Positions 1-5,868 are shown, counted from the first letter of the stretch. The stretch: 6,090 nucleotides of DNA from an archaeon (GCA_023245385.1 JAHFKM010000051.1:1-6090); one strand, 5' to 3'. Numbers and translations: made by a program. Notes: generated from the letters alone by a model not told the origin.

Positions 1-105
1 AAGCGGAACTACTGTACTCTCAAGAGCCATCATAATAAAAATACCAAAATATCCTATTTTTTGAATGAAACTAAGAGCAAGTGTGGAAATAAATTCAACA
101 ATCAT
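1..105 (-). CDS. DedA-family membrane protein, N-terminal fragment
   Basis: Thirty-five codons read leftward from an ATG at 105-103 to the window edge with no stop. The peptide starts MIVEFISTLALSFIQKIGYF and continues through GIFIMMALESTVVPL. The G-Y-F-G-I-F then M-A-L-E-S-x-x-x-P pattern is the opening of DedA/SNARE-associated family proteins, where the Glu and the following prolines lie in the first conserved membrane segment. Family members are polytopic inner-membrane proteins linked to lipid scrambling or flipping and to envelope homeostasis; the role in archaea is poorly defined. The start is preceded only by purine-rich sequence (AAGAAAGAGA), not a clear Shine-Dalgarno. The gene diverges from the archaeosortase gene across 71 bp. 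The catalytic or transport portion lies outside the window, so family membership rests on this segment alone. Confidence 0.7.
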   Translation of the reverse strand, partial: MIVEFISTLALSFIQKIGYFGIFIMMALESTVVPL

Positions 106-123
106 TCTCTTTCTTGTTTTTCT

Positions 124-163
124 TTTTATTATAAACCTAACGAAAAGATTATAATCTCAGGTG
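124..163 (+). promoter_or_regulatory. Probable TATA box and Shine-Dalgarno of the archaeosortase gene
   Basis: An archaeal TATA-like TTATTATAAA lies at 126-135, which would place transcription initiation near 153-156. AGGTG at 159-163, complementary to the archaeal 16S 3' end, lies 13 nt before the ATG at 177, a rather long spacing. The same stretch read on the other strand (GTTTATAATAAA), or the palindrome GATTATAATC at 147-156, could supply the promoter of the divergent DedA gene. Which box serves which gene is inference. Confidence 0.4.
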
Positions 164-176
164 TAAAGAAAAGCAG

Positions 177-719
177 ATGCGTGAAGAAATAAACTTTATT
201 TTCCGTTTGCTTTTATGTTTTATCCCCTTCAGTGTTTTTTATTTTTTATTCTTCCCCATAACAATTTACGTCTGTTACTTCTTACTTCTCTCTTATCACC
301 CCCTCCTAACAAAAGATGCTTTAACCCTTGGAGGAAGAAGTTTTGTATTTCTCGAAGCCTGCATCGCTTCTGCAGCATACTGGCTGTTCTGGGTACTTAT
401 TGTATCATTAAAAGATGTAAATGTAAAAAAGAAAATCAAAGCACTTCTAAGTTGTTATTTTCTCTTTTTTCTCATGAATATCTTTAGAATTATTCTCTTG
501 ATTTTTATCTCTTTAAAATTTGGAGATAAATGGTTTGATCTTGTACACTTAACCTTTTGGAAATTTGTCTCAGGAGTATATGTCGCTCTTGTCTGGATTA
601 TTGTAATAAAAATATACAAGATTAACGCTGTTCCTTTATATGATGATCTTAAATTCTTTTATAAAAAAAGCTTTTTTACTCGTCGCGGCTCTGGAAAGCG
701 AGAATATCCTCAGTCGTAA
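177..719 (+). CDS. Archaeosortase/exosortase-family membrane transpeptidase
   Basis: A 180-residue, very hydrophobic protein with about five membrane segments (roughly residues 6-24, 27-41, 58-78, 88-113 and 128-147) and a short basic C-terminal tail (150-180). The family's catalytic signatures are visible: Cys62 in LEACIAS, Asn101 and Arg104 in NIFRI, and His124 in LVHLTFWKF, each at or near the end of a membrane segment in the order Cys, Arg, His typical of exosortases and archaeosortases. These enzymes recognise a C-terminal tripartite sorting tail (short motif, membrane helix, basic cluster) on exported proteins, cleave it, and probably attach the protein to a lipid. The length matches the short single-domain archaeosortases, not the larger ArtA or EpsH forms. 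No substrate with a recognisable sorting tail is in the window, so the motif it reads is unknown. The last 44 bp overlap the end of the convergent coiled-coil gene. The ATG is the first in frame and has AGGTG upstream. Confidence 0.82.
   Translation: MREEINFIFRLLLCFIPFSVFYFLFFPITIYVCYFLLLSYHPLLTKDALTLGGRSFVFLEACIASAAYWLFWVLIVSLKDVNVKKKIKALLSCYFLFFLMNIFRIILLIFISLKFGDKWFDLVHLTFWKFVSGVYVALVWIIVIKIYKINAVPLYDDLKFFYKKSFFTRRGSGKREYPQS
663..677 (-). terminator. Oligo-T terminator of the coiled-coil gene
   Basis: On the minus strand a T7 run (669-663) follows almost directly after the TAA stop (678-676), as expected for an archaeal intrinsic oligo-T terminator. It is half of the perfect palindrome AAAAAAGCTTTTTT at 664-677. 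The tract lies inside the coding sequence of the opposite archaeosortase gene. Confidence 0.4.
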
Positions 720-1548
720 GTTTCTTTTTCTTTTTTATTTTTTCCTCAACATCAGCCGCTTTGTGTTTCATCACATCCTTCCTTCTATCCTCCTGTTCTA
801 ACTTCATAAGTTCCTTATCTTTCTCAAATAATACCTTAAGCTTTCCCATCTCTTCAAGTTGAACTTTAAGTTCCTGATTGATTTTAAGATGTTCATTTTT
901 TTGTTCAATAAAAATTTGGAAAGCTTCCTCCTGTGTTTTTTTTAACGCAGTAATTTGCTTAGAAAGCTGGAGAAACCTAGCATAGTTATTATCTTTGGTT
1001 ATTTGCTGGATCTGCTGATGAAATTCATCTGCTTTTTTCCTTGAATTTTTTATCTCTTTATCAAGATTTCTTGTCTCTTCGACAACTTTGAAAGCTTCAG
1101 CAGATTCTTCATAAACTTTTTTTAATTTTTTAATCTCTTCCATAAGTTTCTTTTCTTTCTCAAAAGAAGTCTCTATCTCTACCTTTTTTTCAAGCTGGTT
1201 AATTCTCTCAAGAATCTTAGAAGGTTCAATTTTCAGGTGATAATCTTTGAACGCTTTTTCTTTTTCACTATTAATTTTTTTTATTCTTCTAATAAGAATT
1301 TTTACTTCAGAATTGTACTTTCTCCTATTAGACTTTAATTCTCCAACCTCTGCTGATTTTTTATCCATTTCAAGTTTAAGGTCTTTAATTTGAGAAATGA
1401 GATCTATGATCTCTTTTTTTAACGCTTCTTTTTTCTCAAACCAGTATTCCTTTTTTTTTGAAATTTCCTGAGATTTTGAGCGTAATTCTAAAATCCTATT
1501 CTGAACTTTTTTGTATTCTTCAAATTGAGAAGCCATTTCTTTTATCAT
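676..1548 (-). CDS. COG1340-like archaeal coiled-coil protein
   Basis: A 290-residue protein that is almost wholly charged heptad-like helix (about residues 7-104, 110-170 and 172-275), with no signal peptide or membrane segment, so cytoplasmic. It resembles the archaeal coiled-coil family COG1340, members of which have been mislabelled as phosphoserine phosphatases. Two family-like features are visible: the central segment INQLEKKVEIETSFEKEKKL (116-135), which breaks between two helical arms, and the C-terminal KKKKKLTTEDILAFQ (272-286), a non-coiled conserved tail. The function of the family is not established; a structural or scaffold role is inference only. The start at 1548 is chosen because a TATA-like TTTAAA at 1582-1577 would start transcription about 6 nt upstream. 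An internal ATG at 1536 is the alternative. Neither start has a Shine-Dalgarno. The last 44 bp overlap the end of the archaeosortase gene tail to tail. Confidence 0.75.
   Translation of the reverse strand: MIKEMASQFEEYKKVQNRILELRSKSQEISKKKEYWFEKKEALKKEIIDLISQIKDLKLEMDKKSAEVGELKSNRRKYNSEVKILIRRIKKINSEKEKAFKDYHLKIEPSKILERINQLEKKVEIETSFEKEKKLMEEIKKLKKVYEESAEAFKVVEETRNLDKEIKNSRKKADEFHQQIQQITKDNNYARFLQLSKQITALKKTQEEAFQIFIEQKNEHLKINQELKVQLEEMGKLKVLFEKDKELMKLEQEDRRKDVMKHKAADVEEKIKKKKKLTTEDILAFQSRDE
721..746 (+). terminator. Oligo-T terminator of the archaeosortase gene
   Basis: Directly after the TAA at 717-719 the plus strand carries tandem T runs of 5, 6 and 6 bases (TTTTT, TTTTTT, TTTTTT) broken by single C or A bases. 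This is the usual form of archaeal intrinsic termination without a needed hairpin. On the opposite strand the same bases encode the lysine-rich part of the coiled-coil protein tail, so their T-richness could also be a coding by-product. Confidence 0.4.
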
Positions 1549-1576
1549 TCTTTACAGACATGATTTTTATTCTGAA

Positions 1577-1582
1577 TTTAAA
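1577..1582 (-). promoter_or_regulatory. TATA-like box of the coiled-coil gene
   Basis: GCTTTAAATTC on the minus strand contains a TTTAAA core. Its centre lies about 31 nt before the ATG at 1548, which would give a nearly leaderless transcript. That is consistent with the absence of a Shine-Dalgarno before this gene. Confidence 0.35.
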
Positions 1583-1632
1583 GCTTTTGGTAGTTAATTT
1601 ATTTTTCTAAAGATATTCTTAAAAAAATAAAA

Positions 1633-1663
1633 TCTTATATACCCCTTCAGTTTCTCAGATCCA
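1633..1663 (+). promoter_or_regulatory. TATA box giving a leaderless pepF transcript
   Basis: TCTTATATACC at 1633-1643 is a strong archaeal TATA box, preceded by the purine-rich AAAAAAATAAAA expected of a BRE. The TATA centre (about 1638) is 25 nt from the A of the ATG at 1663, the normal TATA-to-start-site distance. Transcription should therefore begin at or within a base or two of the start codon. No Shine-Dalgarno lies between, which fits leaderless initiation and fixes the start codon. Confidence 0.65.
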
Positions 1664-3411
1664 TGCAAAAAAGGTGGGATCTTACTGAGCTTGTTCCAAA
1701 GCTTGATAGTAAAGAATATGCTTTGTTTCTTGAACGTTTGGAAAAAGAAGTACGCTCTTTAGAAACAGTAAGACCCAAGTTGGATTCTTTTTCAGGGAAA
1801 GATCTTTTAGAAGTTCTTAAAACTAAAGAAAGAATTGATGAACTCTCGAGTTGTCTCGGTGCTTACGCTTACATGCGATTCTCTGAAGATACTGGAAATT
1901 CTGAAGCGAGAGCGTTCAGATCAAAAATCGAAGACCTTTTCGCCAGTCTTTCAAACAGAACATTATTTTTTAATCTATGGTTTAAGGGACTGGAAGAGGA
2001 CAAAGCACAGGAGTTGATTAAGGCAGCTTCAGAGCACACTTATTTGTTAACAAGAATCAGAGAAACAAAACCTTATTCGTTAAAAGAAAGTGAAGAACAA
2101 ATTGTTAATCTGAAAGATATCTCCGGAGCAAGCGCTCTTGTGAAAGTTTATAATATGCTCACCTCTTCTTTTATGTTCACACTAGAACTCGATGGAAAGA
2201 AAAAAATAATGACCCAAGAAGAAATTCGAGCTTACGCACGTAACCCCGATTCAAAAATAAGAGCCGCAATGTATAAAGAATTGCTTAGAGTCTTTGGGAA
2301 TAACGGACAGGTTTTAGGAGAACTCTATTGTTCTTTAGTTACTGATTGGAAAAATGAGAATATTATTTTAAGAAAATATAAAAGTCCAGTCGCCGCACGA
2401 AACATTTCGAATGATATTCCCGAAGCTTCTTATAACACTTTATTAAAAACAATTAGAAAGAATACACCCTTTTTCCAAAAATATTTTGATTTAAAATTTA
2501 AAGCATGCAACGTTAAAGACAAATCAAGATATCATATTTACGCTCCTTATGAAAGTAAAGAGAAAAAATATTCTTACGAAGAAGCAGTAAAGATCGTTTT
2601 GAACAATTTTAAAAAATTCTCTCCTAAAATGGCTGATCTTGCAGAAAACCTGGTCAAACAAAATCATATTGATATTGAAATCAGGAAAGGAAAAGTCTCA
2701 GGCGCGTATTGTCATTCAATAACCCCAAAAATTGTTCCGTATGTGTTAATAAACTATGATGGAACGATAAGAAATGTATTCACACTCGCACATGAATTAG
2801 GACACGCAGTTCATTATCAGCTCGCCGCTAAAAATTCTATTCTAAATTTTCACCCATCAATTCCTTTAGCTGAAACTGCTTCGATCTTTAGCGAGATGAT
2901 GTTGTTTGATAAGTTAATGGAAACAGAAAAAAATTCTGAAGTGAAAAAAGGAATGTTAATTCAGAAGCTGGATGATGTGTACGCGTCTATCGGGAGACAA
3001 GGCTACTTCACAATTTTCGAAGAAACCGCACATAAAATGATCGCTGATGGAGCCGGCGTCGATACTTTAAAGAAAGAATATTACAAACAATTATGCGAAC
3101 AATTCGGCTCAATTAAAGTTCCCCAAGAATTTGAATGGGAATGGACTTATGTTCCACATTTTTATGAACATCCCTTTTACTGCTACGGCTATTCTTTTGG
3201 AAACCTTTTAGTCTTAGCATTATATGAAAGGTATAAAGAAGAAGGAGAAAGTTTTATCCCCCACTATTTGAAAGTCTTAGCGTACGGTGGAAGCCAACGA
3301 CCACAAAAAGTTTTGGAAGAAATAGGCATAGATATTTGCTCTGAAAAATTCTGGCAATCTGGCTTCGAAATTATTGAAAATATGATAAAAGATTTAAAGA
3401 AGCTGAAATAA
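1663..3411 (+). CDS. pepF: Oligoendopeptidase F-like zinc metallopeptidase (family M3)
   Basis: A 582-residue cytoplasmic peptidase, close to the usual 590-600 residues of the oligoendopeptidase F branch of MEROPS M3. The zinc site is complete. HELGH at 377-381 supplies His377, His381 and catalytic Glu378. The third ligand is Glu404 in PLAETASIFSE, exactly 22 residues after the second His as the family requires. The aromatic substrate-binding segment HPFYCYGYSFGN (about 503-514) also matches the PepF pattern. The N-terminal part (about 1-110) is the helical pepF N-terminal domain and the rest is the M3 catalytic fold enclosing a narrow channel. Such enzymes cut short peptides, so a role in peptide recycling after proteasomal or other proteolysis is likely. 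The gene appears monocistronic, between a coiled-coil gene and the ribosomal operon, with no functional link visible. M3 peptidases are most common in bacteria, so an old transfer is possible. Confidence 0.93.
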   Translation: MQKRWDLTELVPKLDSKEYALFLERLEKEVRSLETVRPKLDSFSGKDLLEVLKTKERIDELSSCLGAYAYMRFSEDTGNSEARAFRSKIEDLFASLSNRTLFFNLWFKGLEEDKAQELIKAASEHTYLLTRIRETKPYSLKESEEQIVNLKDISGASALVKVYNMLTSSFMFTLELDGKKKIMTQEEIRAYARNPDSKIRAAMYKELLRVFGNNGQVLGELYCSLVTDWKNENIILRKYKSPVAARNISNDIPEASYNTLLKTIRKNTPFFQKYFDLKFKACNVKDKSRYHIYAPYESKEKKYSYEEAVKIVLNNFKKFSPKMADLAENLVKQNHIDIEIRKGKVSGAYCHSITPKIVPYVLINYDGTIRNVFTLAHELGHAVHYQLAAKNSILNFHPSIPLAETASIFSEMMLFDKLMETEKNSEVKKGMLIQKLDDVYASIGRQGYFTIFEETAHKMIADGAGVDTLKKEYYKQLCEQFGSIKVPQEFEWEWTYVPHFYEHPFYCYGYSFGNLLVLALYERYKEEGESFIPHYLKVLAYGGSQRPQKVLEEIGIDICSEKFWQSGFEIIENMIKDLKKLK

Positions 3412-3615
3412 TTATCCACTTTGATTTTAAAAATATTCTTTTAGAACTCTTTTACAAACGATTTTAATCACCTAATAAGAATCTCATTAAAAACATTATT
3501 ATTTGCACTAATAACTCTCCACTTAAAGATAAAATTGGTTTTGAACTTTAAATACTTCTCTTCAAGAATTCCAGAAATCTCTCGGAAGAAAAAAATAAAA
3601 AAAGTGGTTAGTTTC
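3412..3615. other. Convergent intergenic region
   Basis: About 204 bp between the ends of pepF (+) and P1 (-). I see no gene here. The pepF side has only short T runs (3424-3443), a weak terminator. A TATA-like CTTTAAATAC at 3546-3555 has no credible gene downstream in either direction. The P1 side carries the oligo-T terminator described separately. Confidence 0.5.
3586..3604 (-). terminator. Oligo-T terminator of the L1-L10-P1 operon
   Basis: On the minus strand, 12-13 nt after the P1 stop (3618-3616), the sequence reads CTTTTTTTATTTTTTTCTT. Two T7 runs separated by one A form a strong archaeal intrinsic terminator at the end of the operon. Confidence 0.6.
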
Positions 3616-3921
3616 CTAACCGAATAATCCAGCAAGCCCTGCTGACGCTTCTTCTGCAGATTTCTTTTCTTCTTCTTTTTTCTCTGCTTTAGGTGTATGA
3701 CCACCACTTGCTGCTGGTGCTACGACAGGCGCTGCCATAATCGGCATTGTTGCTTCCGCAATTGCTGCTTTAATATCCACACCATCAAGTGCTGAAACAA
3801 GAGCTTTAACTCGCGCTTCCTCTACCTTTACACCTGCTGCTTCTAAGACTTTTTTTACGTTCGCCTCATTTATTTCTTTTCCGGCTACATGCAAAAGCAT
3901 GGATGCATATACATATTCCAT
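3616..3921 (-). CDS. rpl12: Large-subunit stalk protein P1 (archaeal L12)
   Basis: A 101-residue acidic stalk protein of normal family length. The N-terminal helical dimerisation and L10-binding domain (about 1-58) starts MEYVYASMLLHVAGKEINE and includes VLEAAGVKVEEARVKALVSAL. An alanine/proline-rich hinge (about 58-74) and a charged Lys/Glu linker (78-93) follow. The protein ends in AGLAGLFG, the conserved tip that recruits the GTPase elongation factors. Dimers attach to the C-terminal helical spine of L10. A good Shine-Dalgarno GGAGG (3935-3931) lies 9 nt before the ATG, so initiation is independent of the gene upstream. That suits a protein needed in several copies per ribosome. It lies 40 nt after the small reading frame and is the last gene of the operon. 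Confidence 0.95.
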   Translation of the reverse strand: MEYVYASMLLHVAGKEINEANVKKVLEAAGVKVEEARVKALVSALDGVDIKAAIAEATMPIMAAPVVAPAASGGHTPKAEKKEEEKKSAEEASAGLAGLFG

Positions 3922-3930
3922 TGTTTTTTT

Positions 3931-3935
3931 CCTCC
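3931..3935 (-). promoter_or_regulatory. Shine-Dalgarno of P1
   Basis: GGAGG on the minus strand with a 9-nt A-rich spacer to the ATG at 3921. It is a full match to the archaeal 16S anti-Shine-Dalgarno core and confirms the P1 start. Confidence 0.7.
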
Positions 3936-3961
3936 ATTCATTTTATTAGTAGCTCAACCCC

Positions 3962-4210
3962 TTATAATGCCCATCGTGGTTTATTTATTTTCTTATCCTG
4001 AAGTTTTTTCAAGACCTCCTGGGCGATTCGTTCTTCCTCTTTAAATTTTTGATTCGGGTCTAGTCGGGGAATCACAGGTTGAGCAGAAGTTTTTAATTCT
4101 TTTGTTCGTAACGCTTCCTGAAGATGAAGCTCTTCTTTAATTTCTTCTACAACTCTTTTTACTTCTTCTCCATGTTCTTTTTTTCCCTTTGAACTCGCTT
4201 CTGTAAGCAA
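3962..4210 (-). CDS. Charged small reading frame; likely +1-frame extension of L10
   Basis: Eighty-two codons if started at TTG 4210. The frame is open further upstream to 4276, inside the end of L10. The product is hydrophilic and helical: an acidic/basic amphipathic stretch (GEEVKRVVEEIKEELHLQEA, 14-33), a proline-containing turn (QPVIPRLDP, 44-52) and a second helix (KFKEEERIAQEVLKKLQDKK, 55-74). There is no membrane segment or signal. I do not recognise it as a known stand-alone family. As a separate gene it starts badly: there is no ATG or GTG, and AGGAGG (4218-4213) is only 2 nt from the TTG. Its position directly after L10, in the +1 frame reached from the L10 CCC-TGA stop, fits a C-terminal extension of L10. 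It adds 15 residues (ETSKIIVSEKNIQEA) before the TTG-encoded Leu and gives a 394-residue product. Either a frameshifted extension or a separate small gene remains possible. Confidence 0.5.
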   Translation of the reverse strand: MLTEASSKGKKEHGEEVKRVVEEIKEELHLQEALRTKELKTSAQPVIPRLDPNQKFKEEERIAQEVLKKLQDKKINKPRWAL

Positions 4211-4253
4211 TGCCTCCTGAATATTTTTTTCAGAAACAATTATTTTGGAAGTT

Positions 4254-4271
4254 TCAGGGACCCTCCCTACT
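4254..4271 (-). promoter_or_regulatory. Candidate programmed +1 ribosomal frameshift site in L10
   Basis: The L10 frame ends AGT AGG GAG GGT CCC TGA (4271-4254, minus strand). CCC before a UGA stop is a shift-prone context for +1 slippage, since Pro-tRNA can re-pair on CCU. A Shine-Dalgarno-like GGGAGG (4267-4262) ends 2 nt before the CCC, close to the arrangement in bacterial prfB (AGGGGG, 3 nt, CUU UGA). A +1 slip on CCC-U leads to GAA ACT TCC and on into the 97-codon downstream frame. No start codon at a usable distance explains the Shine-Dalgarno-like sequence. A one-base indel in the sequence or genome would look identical, so this is a candidate only. Confidence 0.45.
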
Positions 4272-5147
4272 TGATTTCAAATACTCAGGATCATACCCAT
4301 GCATTTTTTTTGTTAAAAACTTCGCTTCTACTTCAGCTTGAGAAACCATTTTCTTTGCGCTGTGAGAAGTTAAAATCTTTCTCGATGTTGCGAGTGCTTC
4401 CGCGTCTCTGAAAGCTTTTTCTAAGAGGAATTTTATCGTTTCTTTTGTTGGATAAGATATCACAAACGCTATGTTGAACGCATGCACCGCTGCTTGTTTT
4501 ATATTATTAATATAAATTGTTTCATCCACTGAGAGAACTGTCTTTGTGAAAATTGTTCCATTCTCAAGTGTTGCAAGTAAATTAATTCCAATCTCCATAG
4601 GTTCTATGCTAAGACGTGTAAGCATCGCCGCCATTGGTCCAGAGATTGTTTCTCCTTCTTTAACGACAACTTTATCTTCTTTGATAGCCACTTTTCCGTC
4701 TACAATACCCGCTTTGATTCCTAGAGCGCCAAGTTCTCCAATAATAGGTCCTGGCGCGAAAGGTGTAGGTCCCGCTGAAACAAGAATATCGTTCGGCGCA
4801 GTTTGTCCTGTTTTTGCAGGAGCTGAACTTTTACTCTTATTGAGAGTTTTAGCAAGTTTGAAAGGACTATTATTCGTAAGAAGTAATGCAGGCATTCCCT
4901 TAAGATGCTCTTTAAGTTCTCTAATACCCTCTATTTTTTCCTGAATCATATCAAAGGCGATGTTGATAAGCCTTGCCTTAGTCATGATAATCTTTACATC
5001 TTTAAGCGTCGAACGGAGTTTTTGTAATTGTGGAGAAGGCATGTTCGTCATATCTGCGACGCCGATAACTTTATACTGCTGGAGAAGCTGGAGAAGTTCA
5101 GCTACTTGCTTTTTCTTCCATGCTGCGATATGAGCTTGTTTTTTCAT
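4254..5147 (-). CDS. rpl10: Large-subunit ribosomal protein L10 (archaeal P0)
   Basis: A 297-residue stalk base protein. The N-terminal rRNA-binding domain includes KVIGVADMTNMPSPQLQKLR (26-45) and the following IIMTKARLINIAF. The archaeal/eukaryotic insertion domain (about 110-190) carries GPTPFAPGPIIGELGALGIK (126-145), then GKVAIKEDKVVVKEGETISG and the IEPMEIGINLLA segment. From about 213 a helical spine binds P1 dimers (KQAAVHAFNIAFVISYPTKE, 217-236, and KFLLEKAFRDAEALATSRKI). The protein anchors the P1 stalk on the 23S GTPase-associated centre. The frame stops at KSSREGP, so it lacks the flexible acidic tail ending in a GLFG-like motif found in many archaeal P0 proteins of about 340 residues. 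The stop context suggests +1 frameshifting into a 97-codon charged extension. The ATG overlaps the L1 stop (ATGA, 4 bp), so translation is probably coupled; the upstream purine run is only a weak Shine-Dalgarno. Confidence 0.95.
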   Translation of the reverse strand: MKKQAHIAAWKKKQVAELLQLLQQYKVIGVADMTNMPSPQLQKLRSTLKDVKIIMTKARLINIAFDMIQEKIEGIRELKEHLKGMPALLLTNNSPFKLAKTLNKSKSSAPAKTGQTAPNDILVSAGPTPFAPGPIIGELGALGIKAGIVDGKVAIKEDKVVVKEGETISGPMAAMLTRLSIEPMEIGINLLATLENGTIFTKTVLSVDETIYINNIKQAAVHAFNIAFVISYPTKETIKFLLEKAFRDAEALATSRKILTSHSAKKMVSQAEVEAKFLTKKMHGYDPEYLKSSREGP

Positions 5148-5833
5148 TTTCTCTTCTTTTCTTCTGTTTTCTTCGTGCTTGTATCTAATTTGAAAGCTGG
5201 TCCCATCGTAAGTTTGAGGAGAGTATTTTTTATGTTATTCTTTTCCTGAGGTAATTTACTTAAAAGGGTGTTGTAAACAGCGAGAATATTATCTGCGAGT
5301 TCTTCATCTTTAAGAGTTTCTATACCAATAAGAACTTTTACACTAAGATCATTTTTGGTTTGTACTCTCACAAGAGTGCTAAGTCTTGTGATTAATGGTT
5401 GGAGAGGCGTTGTTGTTGAAATGACACACCCTGCTTTCGGATTTGGCATTTTTCCTTTTGGCCCCAACACTTTACCAAAAGTCGCCGCTACCTGTGTCAT
5501 TAAATCTGTTTGCGCGACAAAAAAGGTGCATTGTTCCGCAAGCTTTTTTTGTTCTTTCTTTTTCCCATTCCATTTTGAAAATTCTTCTTTGATAATAAGC
5601 CGATCAAAAACTCCCCGCGCTGTTTTTTCCAAAGTCGCGTCTACAAACGCACAGCTTGTTATTTTTTTCCCTCGCTTATGAGGCAAATTAAGATAGAAAT
5701 CTACTTTTTGTTCCGGCTTCTTTAAATCCAATCCTTGAAGATTGAAAATAAGATCAAAACTTTGAGTGAATGTTCTTTTTGGAGATTTTTCTCTGAGTTC
5801 ACTTAAGACGTGTAGGATTTGTTCTTTTTCCAC
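5144..5833 (-). CDS. rpl1: Large-subunit ribosomal protein L1
   Basis: A 229-residue protein that forms the mobile L1 stalk beside the E site and helps move deacylated tRNA. Family signatures are clear: GKVLGPKGKMPNP (120-132) in domain II, VDFYLNLPHKRGKK (44-57) in the rRNA-binding domain I strand, and the LTMGPAFKL C-terminal segment (208-216). A lysine-rich tail (218-229) makes it slightly longer than the typical archaeal L1 of about 215 residues. The start codon is GTG (5833-5831), fixed by the Shine-Dalgarno AGGAGGA at 5846-5840 with a 6-nt spacer. It is the first gene of the L1-L10-P1 operon, with its own promoter and a leader of about 47 nt. In Methanococcus, L1 represses this operon by binding its own mRNA; whether that occurs here cannot be read directly. 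Confidence 0.95.
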   Translation of the reverse strand: MEKEQILHVLSELREKSPKRTFTQSFDLIFNLQGLDLKKPEQKVDFYLNLPHKRGKKITSCAFVDATLEKTARGVFDRLIIKEEFSKWNGKKKEQKKLAEQCTFFVAQTDLMTQVAATFGKVLGPKGKMPNPKAGCVISTTTPLQPLITRLSTLVRVQTKNDLSVKVLIGIETLKDEELADNILAVYNTLLSKLPQEKNNIKNTLLKLTMGPAFKLDTSTKKTEEKKRK

Positions 5834-5839
5834 TTGGTA

Positions 5840-5868
5840 TCCTCCTACCCTTTTCTCTGGGAGTAGTG
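5840..5868 (-). promoter_or_regulatory. L1 leader: Shine-Dalgarno with possible occluding hairpins
   Basis: The Shine-Dalgarno AGGAGGA (5846-5840) sits beside two competing stem options in the leader. CTCC (5863-5860) can pair with GGAG (5845-5842) of the Shine-Dalgarno itself. CTA plus CCC (5866-5859, with a 2-nt bulge) can pair with GGGTAG (5850-5845) around the loop AGAGAAAA. Both stems are short. Occlusion as a means of control is inference. Confidence 0.3.

Noticed and set aside
215..487. 90-codon frame inside the archaeosortase gene
   Set aside because: It overlaps a gene with the full archaeosortase signature, and its own translation shows no family features.
3546..3555. TATA-like CTTTAAATAC suggesting a small RNA or gene in the convergent gap
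   Set aside because: Nothing credible lies downstream on either strand; on the minus strand only a ten-codon frame follows. In DNA this AT-rich, such boxes arise by chance.
3468..3707. 79-codon minus-strand frame rich in Lys and Phe
   Set aside because: It overlaps the end of P1 in another frame and runs into AT-rich intergenic DNA. Its lysine run is the shifted reading of the P1 Glu/Lys linker.
4257..4265. Near-perfect inverted repeat AGGGACCCT at the L10 stop, considered as a hairpin or terminator
   Set aside because: There is only one base between the arms, so no RNA hairpin can form, and no T tract follows. The GGGAGG and CCC are better read as a Shine-Dalgarno-like element and slippery codon.
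4546..4944. 132-codon plus-strand frame antisense to L10
   Set aside because: It lies wholly within the L10 coding region on the other strand, and L10 is a clear family match. There is no promoter or Shine-Dalgarno for it.
5355..5681. 108-codon plus-strand frame antisense to L1
   Set aside because: It is a shadow of the conserved L1 gene with no independent support.
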